From Saccharum officinarum (Eukaryota > Streptophyta > Magnoliopsida > Poales > Poaceae), in contig CM036188.1 in NCBI GenBank assembly GCA_020631735.1, forward strand, positions 15,790,214 to 15,854,213: a DNA stretch of 64,000 bases, read 5' to 3'. Below the pieces are notes generated by a model. That model was given only the letters and a program-made list of their open reading frames with translations. It searched no databases and was not told the origin of the DNA. Made by a program: the position numbers and the translations under genes. Shown in pieces: positions 38,155 through 50,840 of the stretch; position 1 is the first letter of the stretch; every line of letters starts with the position of its first letter.

Positions 38155-38313
38155 TTCATGGTGTCACCCGCATCCATTAATTGATTAACCGAGGCGGGCA
38201 AAGCAACCGCCTCCATTGGTCACCATTAACGGTGACCTTTGATTGGAAGCGATTGCAATGCCCGCCTCCATTAATAAAAAATGTCCGCCTCCGTTAAGTT
38301 TTATGTTATAGTG
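38155..38313. mobile_element. CACTA terminus fragment, GAGGCGGGC family (copy 1)
   Basis: ATTAACCGAGGCGGGCAAAG, CGCCTCC and ATTAACGGTGACC motifs lead to a decayed end GTTATAGTG at 38313. It is related to the termini at 29896 and 38360. Equivalents are 53062-53220 and 56325-56483. Confidence 0.6.
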
Positions 38314-38359
38314 AATCGCCTCTCCTCATCTGCATTTTGCATGCTTAGGAGATCGTATA

Positions 38360-39580
38360 CACTACTACAGGAAACTTTTGCGAGGTGGGCAAAAATGATT
38401 TACCGAGGCGGGCTTCGCAACTGCCTTAGTGGAAAGGTCACGGTTAATGTGACCTTTTCCGAGGTGGTTGGATGCCTGCCTCAATAAATCAAAATAAAAA
38501 AGCAAAAGCCCATAGCCCAATCGGGCCTGGACCTAGGCCACCATCGCAGGGGGAGCAGGCCCCGCCCAATGCGTCGCCACAGTCCGGTGTGCCAGTCGTT
38601 GACGCTCACCGGCGCCCGGGGGTGTCAAAACCACAGCCTCCCAGACCTACGCGAGGGAGATCTGCCGGTGGAGCGCCACCGCCTCGGGGGTACGAGCTCG
38701 GCACTGCCTCTAGATTCTCCGGTGGAGCGCCACCGCCACCAGATCCACCGCCTCCAGATCCACCGATGGAGCGCCGCCGCCACCATCTGCCGGGATGTAG
38801 GCGACCTCACGATCTGCCGCGGAGGGCGACACCCAGCCCCTGATCCACGCCACCACACCCTCCATCTTCGCTGCCCCACCCTCGATCTGAGACGTCGGCC
38901 CTTGATTTGTGCCACCCCGTGTGCCGCCACTGGTGGAGGACCTTGGGGGAGCAGCGCGCCGCCACCAGGGAAGGAGACAGCGTCGCCGGGTCGCCGCGCC
39001 GCTAGGAGTGCCGCCTGCTCCTCGATCCAAATGGGGTGCGTCGCCAGCTCCTCGATCCAGATGGCTACGCTACCTTGGTGAGGGAGAGGGAGAGTGAGGG
39101 ATGGGAGAGATGAGGGGTCGCAGTTGAGGGAGGGGCCGTGGGCATCAGGCGTCGAGAAGGGAGGGGCGTCATGCGTCGGGCTGGGAAGCAGCGACTGAGG
39201 GCTGAGGGAGTGAGTGGGCTGGGAGTTAGGTTAGGGTTTTCACTATGTATATATACTAGACACTGGTATTGGGTTGTGAAATGGTAGCGGGCTAGGCCAG
39301 ATTTTAGGAGGCGGTCCTTATAAAATAACCGCCTCGGTTAATGATTTACTTAGGCAGTTGCGTTATAATGCCCGCCTTAGTTAATGGGCATTAACCGAGG
39401 CGGTTATATTACATTGCCAACCTTGGTTAATAGATTTTAGGAGGTAGTTATTTTTAACCATCTCAATTAATAAAAAATGACCGCCTTGGTTTATCCAGGC
39501 ATTAACCGAGGCGGTTTAAAATGCTGCCCACCTCCGAGCCCAAAATCAAAATGTTGCGCAAAACAAATCATGTAGTAGTG
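38360..39580. mobile_element. Complete non-autonomous CACTA element (copy 1)
   Basis: A 1221-bp element with CACTACTACAGG at the left, ATCATGTAGTAGTG at the right, and a 3-bp target duplication ATA (38357-38359 and 39581-39583). Subterminal ACCGAGGCGGG-type repeats occupy 38395-38490 and 39300-39530. The interior (38510-39230) is strongly GC-rich with proline- and arginine-rich frames on both strands. It may be captured gene sequence, but no product is recognisable. It encodes no transposase and would depend on an autonomous relative. Confidence 0.88.
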
Positions 39581-39583
39581 ATA

Positions 39584-40442
39584 GCAACCATTCGGATATG
39601 TCGTTGGCTTTGTGCCACCTGCTTGGGTGTGCTGTACGATCAGGTTTTTCAAGTGCACACAGCGCGACTACTGCATCATCTTCTTCCCGGTGTTCTTGTA
39701 CATGTTGTGACACTTATGCATCGTTTACTTCCTAGTGGACGTTCTCCGGACTTCACTATGAACATCAACCTGCATCGACTGTTGTCCGTGACTTTAGAGT
39801 AACACACTATGTCAACTAGTGCGCATGGATACTAAATTTTTCATAATCCGTATTATGACTTTGATCAGTATGTTTGTCATAGTCTATATTATTGCGAATA
39901 ATTGTAGTTGACAGTTGCACATATATGGTCACCAACTACTATTGTTTTTGTAGATTAAATTAAACATGAAAATTCATAAATTTCTAACAAAAACTTCAAT
40001 AAAAATAAAGATGGACACAGAATGCCATGATGGAAAATTTTGAGTTGCAATTGAATCTTGTGTATGGAGAAATAAAAAATAAAAATCAGCATATGAGTAG
40101 TGCTGGATGCAACTGTTTCCAAGAGTGAATGCATAACAACAACATGAATCTCCTCCCATTAATACAGCTTTAAACTCATTAAAAAACGAGTTCCCCAGTG
40201 GCTGGCGCAACATGAATAACTCTTATACAGTAGTTTGTGTGAAACATTAAATTATTTCAGCTGAAAAAGTCATGAACATAAAAGTTATCGAACTCATTAA
40301 GATCTATAACTTTTATTTTGCTTATTTATTCATTCGACAAAGTTGTAGTAACATTATTCACAAATCTTACATATCTCTCATATAGTTTCATAAATTATAA
40401 GAGGGATTTGTAACATTTGTGAACAATGTTACTACCACTGTG
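39584..40442. other. No gene recognised (copies at 54483-55339 and 57748-58604)
   Basis: AT-rich sequence. The minus frame at 39974-40213 is present in every copy only because the DNA is duplicated. Confidence 0.4.
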
Positions 40443-41325
40443 TCGGATGAACAAATGAGCAAAATAAAAGTTGCATATCTCGAAATGTTATAGAACTTTG
40501 TAATTGACAACTTTTTCATTTGAATTCATTTTGTCAAGGAAAATTATGTTTGAATTTCTCAAATTTGAAATTTGAATCTTCAAATGACCTTGGATGGACA
40601 AACAACCAAAATAAAAGTTGTAGATCTCAATAAGTTATACAACTTTATAGTTGACAAATTTTTGATTTTAAATCATCTTGTCAAAGAAAACTACATTTGA
40701 ATGTTTCAAATTTAAATTTTTCAAACAACCTCAAATGGAGAAACTACCAAAATGAAAGTTGTACATCTCGAAAGTTATGAAACTTTGTGGTCAACAAAAT
40801 TTTGATTTGAAATGATCTTTTCAAGGAAAACTACGTTTGAATTTCTCAAAATTGAAATTCAAATTTTATAAACGACCTTGCATGGAGAAACTACTAAGAT
40901 AAAAGTTGTAGATCTCGAAAAGTTATGAAACTTTGTCGTTGACAACTTTTTTATTTTAATTCGTTTAGGGCCTCAAACAATCAATTTAAACTCGGTTTAG
41001 GATAATTTCACGTGAAGCGCACAATTTTCGCGTGAAAAATGCCATGACTTGTGATTTCTGAACGGTTGGGCTACCCCAGATTAAAAAAAATCCTATTTTT
41101 TTTGTCCAAAATTGCGATTTTTGAAAAATGGTTTGTAGAGGTAGTTGGATATAGAGCCGGCCCTACAAATTTAGAACCGTCTCTACAAAAACCATTTGTA
41201 GGGGCGGCTGGCCAACTGCCTCTACAAATCTGTGTTTTGTAGACACGGTGTGGTAGGGGAGGCTGGCCAAACCGCACCTTACAAACGTCCATGAGCTGCC
41301 CCTACTAATCTTGTCTGTAGTAGTG
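40443..41325. mobile_element. CACTA 3' part with internal array (copy 1)
   Basis: The segment ends GTCTGTAGTAGTG at 41325. Its subterminal zone (41120-41310) carries GTAGGGGCGGCTGGCC and GCCTCTACAAA motifs, a family different from the elements beside it. Inside lie about four units of a roughly 146-bp tandem repeat marked by AAAGTTGTAGATCTCGAAA (about 40465, 40610, 40751 and 40897). I could not find the left end. The equivalent right of the gap ends at 59488. Confidence 0.65.
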
Positions 41326-41835
41326 TATGCACTAATGCACCCACAAATCAAGTACACGTGCACCCCCTCTAATTTACTCTAGCCGCCCAATTGCCTCTCT
41401 CATCTGCCTCGCACCTGTTATAGGAGCAAATGTAAAGTTGCAGCTGGACTATGTATCTATAATAGCCAAAGTTGCAGTAATAGACTATGTATCAAAGTTG
41501 TACCAAAGTTGCAGTTGTGATACTAGTATTCAATCATGCTACAAATATATACAGCGGGCTTGATGGGTTCTGCAAGAGGCCCCAGTTTGCACATGAAGAG
41601 TGAATGCATACTTCCATTGTCACTTACACAACATACACAACCGTGTATATATAGCATTTCATGATTTGCAAATACACAACTGAATGCAAAGCTAGCACCA
41701 CAACACAGGGTAGTATGCAGAAGAGAGGTGCCTCAAGTTCAAAAGAATCCCTCCACCATTATTATGCCTTAGGAACAGGAAGCAACAGGGAAATGCCAAC
41801 ATGGCGCGGTCATGCCTATAGTGTAGGGGTGGAAC
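41326..41835. other. No gene recognised (copy at 59489-59998)
   Basis: AAAGTTGCAGT is repeated three times near 41432-41515. The small frame at 41661-41960 runs into the CACTA end and is not a gene. Confidence 0.4.
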
Positions 41836-42345
41836 CACTACTAGAATCAGCCGCTTTGCCGAGTGTTCAGGGCACTCGGCAAAGCCCTAAATACACTCGG
41901 CAAAGGCTTTGCCGAGTGCCACACTCGGTAAAGAGCACACGACAAAAAAGCTGTCGGTAAAGCGGCCTTTGCCGAGTGTCTTTTATCGGGCACTTGGCAA
42001 AGGCTTTGCCGAGTGCCCGACACTCGGCAAAGGCCGAACCGAAAAATTCTAAAAAAAATAGGAAAAAAATTTTAAAATGTGTTTTTAATTAGAGGAGGGA
42101 CTCCACCGGCCAGTCATATGGCAACTGCTACCAAGTGACCAGCCAAAGTAATTTTTTGAAACTTTGCGCCCAGCAAGAATCGAACTTGTGACCTCTCACA
42201 CACACGCGAGCTCCTCTACCACTACACCTCTCTTTCATTTGTGTCTATATTTCATTCCGGTTCCCCAAATATTATACCAAATCAAGTGTAAATTGATTGT
42301 TTGAGGCCCTAAACGAATTCAAATTAAAAAGTTGTCAACTACAAA
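41836..42345. mobile_element. CACTA element of the TTTGCCGAGTG family, truncated by the duplication junction
   Basis: Left end CACTACTAGAATCAG at 41836, preceded by AAC, with subterminal TTTGCCGAGTG and CACTCGGCAAAG repeats to 42027. The sequence stops at 42345, where the next duplication unit begins. The intact version is 59999-61515. Confidence 0.9.
42166..42232 (-). other. tRNA-like segment inside the CACTA element (copy 1)
   Basis: The minus strand has TGTAGTGGTAGAGGAGC (A-box-like) and AGTTCGATTCTTGC (B-box) at tRNA spacing, over about 67 nt. The sequence between them is CA-repeat-like and does not fold as a clean cloverleaf. It is probably a decayed tRNA-derived sequence rather than a working tRNA. 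Equivalent at 60328-60394. Confidence 0.4.
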
Positions 42346-42373
42346 GTAGGCATCCATGGCCTAAACTAGCAGA
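42346..42373. repeat. Reiterated 28 bp at the tandem-duplication junction
   Basis: GTAGGCATCCATGGCCTAAA followed by CTAGC (42346-42370) precedes the start of copy 2, which opens with the same text at 42374. The original left edge at 27515 has it once. Confidence 0.95.
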
Positions 42374-44603
42374 GTAGGCATCCATGGCCTAAACTAGCTC
42401 AGGTCCGAAGAGAGGGGCACTGTCCTAATTTATATTAAAAATTTATTAGCTCTTTTGTGTGATAACTATTTACTGTGACGTTTTTTAAGAGGCTGACTCT
42501 AGAAACCGATTTCCAAAGTGGCCTCTTTAGAGTACCATCACTGTAAATATCCCAGTTTCCTGAGGCAGTTTCTTAAGCGGCCTCTAGATACAAGCACAGT
42601 GGTTCCATGCAGCGTAGGTACAGTTTTGTTGTGTATACATGGTTTTTGCATTAGGTGCATTAGGCTGGAGCTATGGGGTAGGCATGTAGATGTTCGACCA
42701 TGCGAGGAAGGAGGGAAGACACAAAGGAGCTAGGCCATCGGGTTTGAGTGTGCAAGTAAGGATGAGTAAGCCTGAGAAGAGAACTAAATACAATCCACTT
42801 TCTAGTAGTCGTCTTAAGGTGTTATATTTAGTGACAGTGGTCATCCATATGCATGGTATATATTTTGGCACGGACAAGCAACAACAATAAACCTACAAGT
42901 AAAGTCCAATTAGCACAAAAAACAAAGAAAAACTACAGCAGTGATACAATATGTATACACAACCACTTATAGACTATATATAGTGGTATACATATATACC
43001 TGGCCTACCTCAATAAAGTGTCACTACACCAGCCCCGGGTATAAAAAAAACAGAGAGACGAGATGACTGGCAGAACTAGGAATGAGAAAAACATGTGTGC
43101 ATTGTGTTCGGAATAGGAGGCGAAAGGGAAGTAGACATCACGTGGCGATCTAATCCATCGCCCAAGGGAAGCAGCTTCTCGTTGAGTCATTCTGCTCCAG
43201 CAATGTGTCAGCAATTGTGGGTTGGCAGACGAAGAGCTCAATGCCCCACGAATCCCAAGGCAATTATTGCATAGTTAGGGTCACTAGACAAGGGCTACAG
43301 GGTGCTTGGTCTATTGATAAGAAATTGTCTCATGTGTTCCCATGAGCGTGTGGATAAAATGACTTCTCCAATAAGGGACACTACATATCCATCGACGGGG
43401 AATTGATAAGGATGGCATTTGGCCTAATCGAAAAACATGTTTCAAGAGCCAAGAAATCATGTTCGATGAATATATTTCCAATATGCATGGTTTAGTGGTA
43501 GCAATATGATATAAATTTAACCTTAATTGTTTTGTTCTTCTTAATAACCACACATAACTTTACCATCAATCCCACAACATAATTAGGGTTTGAGTGTATA
43601 AATTTTGTCCCAAAATATATTTATGTTCATGACCTAGAACTGACAGTGATAAGTTGTAATAAAAATTAAAATATGTGTTTTTTAGGATGCAGACTCATGA
43701 CCACAATGTTCACATTCCCTCGAGTGCTCATACCAGGTAGGCTACGCAACACATATTACTATATAGCTGATGTTATTCATTTAACTACATAGTTTCAAAT
43801 CTTATATTATATATTTGACACTCCAAACGACCTCAAATAAAAAACTCATTAACTGTAAAATTGTATATCTTGTCAAGTATAACAACTTTTATGTTGACTT
43901 TGTCTCCATTCGACATTATTAATCATTTTAAATTTGATCCAAGAGATGATATTGAATATTTGGACTTCTAAACCATCCCAATTTGAAGGTTTTCAACTAT
44001 AAAGTTGTAGATGTCTTTAAGCTCTACAAATTTGATAAAAAGTTTATCTTGATCCGATCACATATTAATGTTTTATGCAAAACAGCCTATCACTAGTGAT
44101 TGAAGTCATGAACCAGTAATTATAGTCTATCTATCACTACCGTTTGAAGCCACAAACCTGCAGTGATTACCTTTTCTGGCATAGTGAATGAGTTTCGATT
44201 TGGTACTTTTTTGTGCTCAAAAAAGACTCCATATTTTTTAATTTGTACTATGCAAGACTTTTCCAATTTTGACAAATTTTTTAACAAAATATATTAACAA
44301 CTGCAAAACTAAATGTATGCACTGCCAAGACATATTTAATAAATTAATATTATGTCCTAGATTTTGTTGCAATTTTCTATAAATTTGGTCAAAAGAGATA
44401 AGTTTGACTTAGGAAAATCGATGTTAGGAGCCCTCCGCCGGTGGGATCCATGATGAGCAACGCGGCGGTGGCGGGCTTCACGGCGGCGGTTCCTCCTAGA
44501 TCCAGCGTCTAGTGCCGGATGCTAACTGTCCAGCAAGGATGCTGTCACCGACCAGCAGCTCTGGAGGCCCGTGGATGGGCTTGGCGGGCTTATCCATGGG
44601 TAT

Positions 44604-44755
44604 TCCTATGTTTGTTTTTTAATTGATTTACCGAGGCGGGCATCCAACCGCCTCAGAAAATACCCCATTTACCGTGACCTTTGTGCCGAGACGGTTGTGA
44701 TGCCTGCCTCGGTTAATCGTTTTCGCCCGCCTCGGTAAAAATTGCTATAGTAGTG
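44604..44755 (-). mobile_element. CACTA terminus, GAGGCGGGC family (copy 2)
   Basis: Duplicate of 29745-29896, ending CTATAGTAGTG at 44755. Confidence 0.7.
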
Positions 44756-45920
44756 GATACCAATTGTCACTGTAGTTATTACTGGGACCGAGGGAGTAGC
44801 CGGCTGGAGGGCGCCGAGTTGCTGGGGTGGCTGACGGTCGGCTATAGGGGCGGGCGGCCAGCTGGTGGTGCTGGACAGCGTGCTGAGGGCGGCCGAAGGG
44901 CAGCCGTGGCTGCGGGGTGACCGGCGTGTGCTGGCCGAGGAGCGCAGCAGCTGGGCTGCTATGGCAGCGGCGGCGGATGTGTGGAAGGGAGAAGAGGGAG
45001 AGGCAATAGAGAGAAGGGAAAGGAGAGAAGATATAAGGGTTAAACCCTAAGCTTGCTTGCCTTCTCATTGATAGTTCTCATTACATATATAAGGGGGTTT
45101 ACAATTACTAATGGGCTTGGCCTAAAAGCCTTGCTAACTATCTAGATTGAATCTATAACAGCTGGGCTTATGCTCGTCCCTAATATATTAGCCTACTGCC
45201 TTATTCCTCCTAGTGTATGTCTTGCCGACCATGACAATATGACTACAACATTACTGTACAACCTGCTCAGTATTTTTAAGGCCCTATAGCAGGAAGAATT
45301 GTTTCAGCATTGTCAAGTAAACTGCAAGCAAGCATCTGTGTGTGCACAAATCTTTTCGAGCCCAACAATGCCTTACCCCCGGTGGATCTATAACTTCAAC
45401 ATCTAATAGAACTATTCTCTTTCTTTTCCAAGAAAAAGTAGGTACACTATTTTTTTCCAAAACATATACACAGTTCTCAACCTTTTCTAAGGTTCTGTTA
45501 TATTGGACGACAATATCACAAAAAAACAGCTTGTTGTCCCTATTTAATACACAAAATCATGCCACAATTTGGTAATCAATTTGGAAACGTGTGAGTTGGC
45601 TAAACATTTGCAAGAAAATAAACTACAGCTAGTGGGTGGGACATTTGCAAGAAAATAAACCACAATTCCAGGTGGGTAGGACATTTGAATGAAAACAAAC
45701 TGCATCGCATCTATGAATCTACGTACCTGAAACACACAGCTAAGTAGTACAACAGATCGATACAAACATACATGGTGTCTGCAAACCCTTTTAGCTGTGC
45801 CATCAGAACATGCAGGTAGCAGTTTGATTCATCATTATGTGATACGAATCAGCATCAATACACGGAATCTACAATTCATCAATACAGCTTTGGAAACTAA
45901 GGAATAATATATGTTTTCAG

Positions 45921-46246
45921 GGAGAGTCGTGGAAGGATTTGAGGATTTTGCTTTTGAGAATTGCAGCAATGCTGCATACCTGGGATATCCTGTGTCCTCA
46001 AGTAAAGAAACTGGAATTCTCTAGTAGATTGGAGAAGCTGAAAAATATGGCCTCCAGGCTGCCAAGACTAACTGGATGAGCCAGGTGAAGGATGGCTGGG
46101 ATGTTTTCATGTTTGACAAAGCTCATAACTGGAGTGATCGCTCTTTGCCTGATGAGGTGAAGAAGTTATCTGGTGACGCCAAGGTTGATACGGCAGAGAA
46201 TGGAATGACCTGGGTTAGTCTGCTCGACCTGGGGGAAGAGAACTGA
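45921..46246 (+). pseudogene. Captured terminal exon of an unidentified gene (copy 2)
   Basis: Duplicate of 31062-31387, with the same acceptor-like sequence, twin TAG codons and TGA end. It differs by a Ser-to-Tyr codon change (TCT to TAT) near 46047. Both stops predate the duplication. Confidence 0.55.
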
Positions 46247-48012
46247 GCAACTTCAACCTTGCAAGATCCTGATGGTGTACCTTCTGGTTCGCCGTTTTTT
46301 TTTTTTGGACGGTGGCTTTTCCTTTCAGTAGTAGCTGTAGTAGTTTTCGTAGACGAGTTCTGGGTTTATTTCTGTAAGAGGTTCTAGTTGTGCATTGAGG
46401 TGTTTTGGGCAAGATCGTCATAAAACTGTTTTGACAGGTGTGATCCACCTGAATGCTGCAAAACTGAATGTTATGGTCTTTGCTAATGCAAAGACAGGGG
46501 CGGAGCCCTCAATTTCGATAAAAAATTCATCAATACATACTTCTGAATAAAGGTCCTGGGATTTGACCGAAATAGTCCAAAGTTTGGCGAAATTCGTACA
46601 TTTCGGTGAGGTCCGAAACGAATTTTACGCTTCACATTCCGAAATTTCACCGAATTGAGTCCGAAATTCATCCGAATTTTCCTGAAATTCGTCCAATTCG
46701 GTTGGGACTGAATTTTTTTTCCAAAACTAATCCCAAGACTCACTAGTTCGCAACACAGGCTGCCCATAGTACACAGCATGGAAACCAAACTCTGAAGCGG
46801 TGGTGAGTACGTGCAAGTGCAAGTGGTACAGATCAGCATCAAGACACAGAATCTGATTGGTTACACCGTAGTTCGTCAATAAGGGCTGTGGATCAACATT
46901 GCAACACAGAATTTTGAAGTACGCCATAGAAACCAAGCAATCGGGACTAGAGGCAGACACACAAATTGTATAGAATCGGCATCAAAATGCAGAATCGGTT
47001 CCGTGACACCACAATTCACCAATATGGGTTGCAGATCGACATCACAACATGGAATTCCTATAGTACGCAAACAATCTAAACCTGAAGGGACTATGCGCAC
47101 ACATCAAGTATGCAATCTATATCCCAAGAACAACCGTGTAGTGATTATAGGGCAGACAAAATTCGAACTCACTATAGGGTGCTGGGCGGGCCAATGATAG
47201 TGACCTGCCACTCGAAGACATCGCTATCATCTACAAGCCCCTGGAGAAGCCATCCATGGGGTTCTTGTTCCGACCAAATAGTTGGACCTAGCTCACGGCC
47301 TCGCACCAGCCCGGAGAGGTCGAGGTTGTGGTGGATAGATCGATGAGCTGCGGCGCATGGGAGTCCAGAACTGGGAGTGGAGTCTGTGGAGATTGTGTGG
47401 GACTGGAGGAGATCAGGGCTAGTGAAGGAGATTGTGCGGGATTGGGAGAGGAAATCACGCGCTGATTGATGGAGGAAATTGGGACCAGGAGAGGAAATTG
47501 GGATTGCTAGGTACGAGCGAGTGGGTAAATTTTTTCGGTGAGAAAAAGCGGAGAGGGGAAGAGCGATCAATAGGGGAACACATCTATTTTGGTTATTTGT
47601 ATCGCCCTCGGTGGGTTCTTGATAACTTGATTTACCCGAAAATCAACAAAATCCGTTAGTTGAAAAATATAAAATGCATCTAAAGTGGAGAGTTCTATTG
47701 GCCAGTTTTAGCGGTTTTTTCATTCGAATTTAATAGGCTACGACATAGACGTTTTTGAATGACATGACAACATCTTTATGAAGGGAAAAAAAGAAGCGAG
47801 TTTCATATCTCTTGGCACGATTACCAGCTTTACATGAGTTATGAAACTAAATGTCTATGAAACTATACAACAAAACTATGCATTGAGGATGGATGTTTCA
47901 TTCATGTTTCATTTCAGTCTATGTGATGTGGCAGTCTTCAAAACGACACCATGAAACTTTCCATTGAGAAATATCTTATTTAACGTTTACGGAACATGCA
48001 TGACTGCATTAA

Positions 48013-48390
48013 CTACACTTTACAGCAGCAGTCAGGATAAAGACAGTAGGCACCATCTTTCTTGTGGCCCAGCGTTGCGCAGTGAGCAACGCACGCATCA
48101 TTTCTGCAGGGTTGTGCACCCTGCCACCTGGAGCATTCCACCCTGCTTGGCCCTCCAGGGCAGCCTATGCAAACATGAGATGCAACACAGTAGAATAAGT
48201 CAGACAAGACTATTTGGTCACACTAACTTATCTTAATTTGAGAACAAAGAATAACGTAGAGTAAGAAAAATTATTGGTGCGTACAGCCTCCAGCTTGGCA
48301 AGATGGGAAAGTAGGCATGGTGCCAAGAACCAAGAACAAAGCAGCAGCCAAGTACACAATCCTAGTACATATCTTGATTGGCGATGCCAT
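48013..48390 (-). CDS. Secreted cysteine-rich defensin-like peptide (copy 2)
   Basis: Exon 1 at 48390-48285, intron 48284-48165, exon 2 at 48164-48013. Both exons and the intron are identical by eye to copy 1 at 33152-33529, so the predicted 85-residue precursor, signal peptide and cysteine layout are the same. The upstream region differs by one extra 53-bp minisatellite unit (three against two). With identical coding sequence, the two genes should make the same peptide. Any difference would be in dosage or expression. Whether either is transcribed cannot be seen from the sequence. Confidence 0.75.
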
Positions 48391-48639
48391 GAAGACGAGA
48401 ATATTGCTACTGTTTTGTTTCTCTGAGGACTAGCTATGAGAGGATTATTACTTATGGATGTATCGCATATACAAAGGCACAGCCAACTTCAAGTGCATAT
48501 ATTTGTACTATCTGAAGGTATGCTCTTTTAATATTTTATGTTTGTTGTTATATCTTGGGGATGGAGATATGGATATCTTCTATCATGTGCAAAAAAAAAA
48601 TATATATATGTACACTATAAAAATACATATCTTCTTGCA

Positions 48640-48797
48640 GTTAGAGATATGGATAGAGATATGTAGACTATAAAAATATATATCTTCTAGCGGTTAGAGA
48701 TATGGATAGAGATATGTAGACTATAAAAATACATGTCTTCTAGCGGTTAGAGATATGGATAGAGATATGTAGACTATAAAAAATACATATCTTAGTA
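48640..48797. repeat. 53-bp minisatellite, 3 units
   Basis: Units start at 48640, 48693 and 48746. This is the copy-2 equivalent of 33781-33886, which has two. Confidence 0.9.
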
Positions 48798-50832
48798 TAT
48801 CCAATGAAGCGGCGGTGCCTAGCCATATAACCCAACTGCCAATGCGACTAACTGATGCACAAGGCTTCCGAGTCGCTCGATTGATGAATCATATTCCCTG
48901 TAATTAATTTGGCGCTTATTACAAGTGCTGTTCACTACTTGTAACAGTTAACGCAAGTGCTATTTCTACTTTAAGCAATATATACATATATGGTAGTTCC
49001 TCCATTCAAAATTGTAAGATATTTTAATATTTCTACATGCAAAATTTTTTTATATTTCTACGTACAAAGTTTTTGTTATATACAAGTATACACTATGTCT
49101 ACATACATTTTAAAGACAACATATCTAGAGAATCCAAAACGCTAAACAGTATATACCCTAAATAATTTCCCATTTTTTGTTAAATAGAAAACACTAAATA
49201 AATACATATTTATATATTTTTTTAAAAAATAAGATTTCTTTATGTAACTCTAATTATAGAGAAGTGAATAAAATGTGATTTTACACTTTTTAGAGTTTAT
49301 TCATATATTTTATTTTTGCATTCATGTCTTCACATTATGCATATAGAGTGACAAAAGGCGTGACACGTTTTGGCTGGTCTGGATTTGGCACAATTAGGAT
49401 ACTAGATTGTGATCCCATGACATTAAATGTTGGAGTAGGTTCGACACAACAAGGAAATGAGCATGCCATGCCATATAGGGCCTACTAGACTGATCCAACA
49501 TATCATGCCAGCCTATCAGTTCATCACAAGAAACCGCTTCATCAACTCAAAATTCGAAGAGATATTCACAAATCTCATACATTGATAGATATGCCAATTC
49601 ACATAACATAGATCGATAATCAATCACAATTCACATTCACATACATATTACATACTAGTACATCTTCACAATCCTATCTGAACAAATTACATATTACATA
49701 TTCCAATTCCATGCCACAATCTCATGGATACTTCACAATGCATCATAGGGACACATAGGACATGGAAAAGGTCTCATTGTGTCAAGTAGATCAGGGTTAT
49801 GGTTCAACACATAGGAGATGGTGAAGCCGATAGAGCAAGAGAGCGATCAAAGGCAGAGGTGAAATGAATCAGGATTTCTTCAAAACTTGAAATCCTGACT
49901 CTCTTGCCCCTATGTGATAGTCCTAGTATAACACAGCTATCACGGGCATCCAATTTTCAGTAGTCATACAACAAAAGAGAACTTAAATAAGAATATTACA
50001 CTAGTTTAGATGCAAAGTCCTTTAGGCTAACATCAAACAAAACACTGATATTCTAGTCATAGCAGCGAAGCTTGGTGAATCTCCAATCCATGGGCATCCT
50101 TGAGGGTAGATCACAAACCAACTACTAAACACCAACTGCAAGTCAACAAATCAGCACACCACCAGATGTGTGCAGGCCATGGTCAACAACGATGAGCTTT
50201 GGAGGAAAATAGAAAATTAAGGGATCTAGTGATCCAAATAGTTTGTCTGTAGTTTGCATCCTTAGCGCATGCAGAATAGCATAAAAAATACATATTATAG
50301 TAAATCTTCTCTAATCCCAAACCATAATCTCATTCTCACCATCCACTCATCATCACATCTCACCACTCATCATTGTTGCCAGTCCTTAACTCAAATATTT
50401 TTCCAGCCAAATTGCATTAAAATGACAACATTTCATGTTACATCACAGCAAAATATTATTTTATCTAACAAGTTCCACGAGTTTTGGTGCTCTCACTTGT
50501 TTTGCAGGACATAAACACAAGTGTATGAAAAATTTCACGGAAAGGTGCTTTACGACGCTGATTTGCGCAAAGAAATAATAGAGAAGCCCATCAACTTAAA
50601 TTTATCTGGGCAAAATACCCACCAAGTAGCAGCCCAGAAACCATCACCAACCCACCACACGAAGGTGGTAGTGAGAGGGCCAGGTCAGGGGTCAGCCGAC
50701 CCTAGGGGGCGGCCGACCCCCAACTAGCACCTCTCTACCGCCTGCTCGAAGGGCGGTGGCATGAAGGCATGCAGAAGGTGGTGAAGCATGTACTTTGCGC
50801 CAAAATAGTTGCACACACCGCCTTACTTGCTG

Positions 50833-50840
50833 TATAAATA
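50833..50840 (+). promoter_or_regulatory. TATA box of the Athila-like LTR (copy 2)
   Basis: TATAAATA, duplicate of 35922-35929. Confidence 0.6.

Larger units (their letters stand above)
27515..42345. repeat. Tandem segmental duplication, copy 1 (about 14.8 kb)
   Basis: Everything from 27515 recurs in the same order and orientation from 42374 (offset 14859), with only scattered single-base and small indel differences by eye. The left edge lies in non-repetitive sequence after unit D. The right edge lies inside a CACTA element that is complete only at 59999-61515. Offsets drift (14859 to 14912 and back to 14900) because of small indels, chiefly a 53-bp minisatellite unit. The near identity of non-coding DNA implies a recent event. 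Confidence 0.95.

Noticed and set aside
39031..39081. ATG followed by MGCVASS, resembling an N-myristoylation start, then a GT donor
   Set aside because: The text arises from a short internal repeat (CTCCTCGATCCA) in the CACTA interior, the frame stops within 16 codons, and nothing supports expression.
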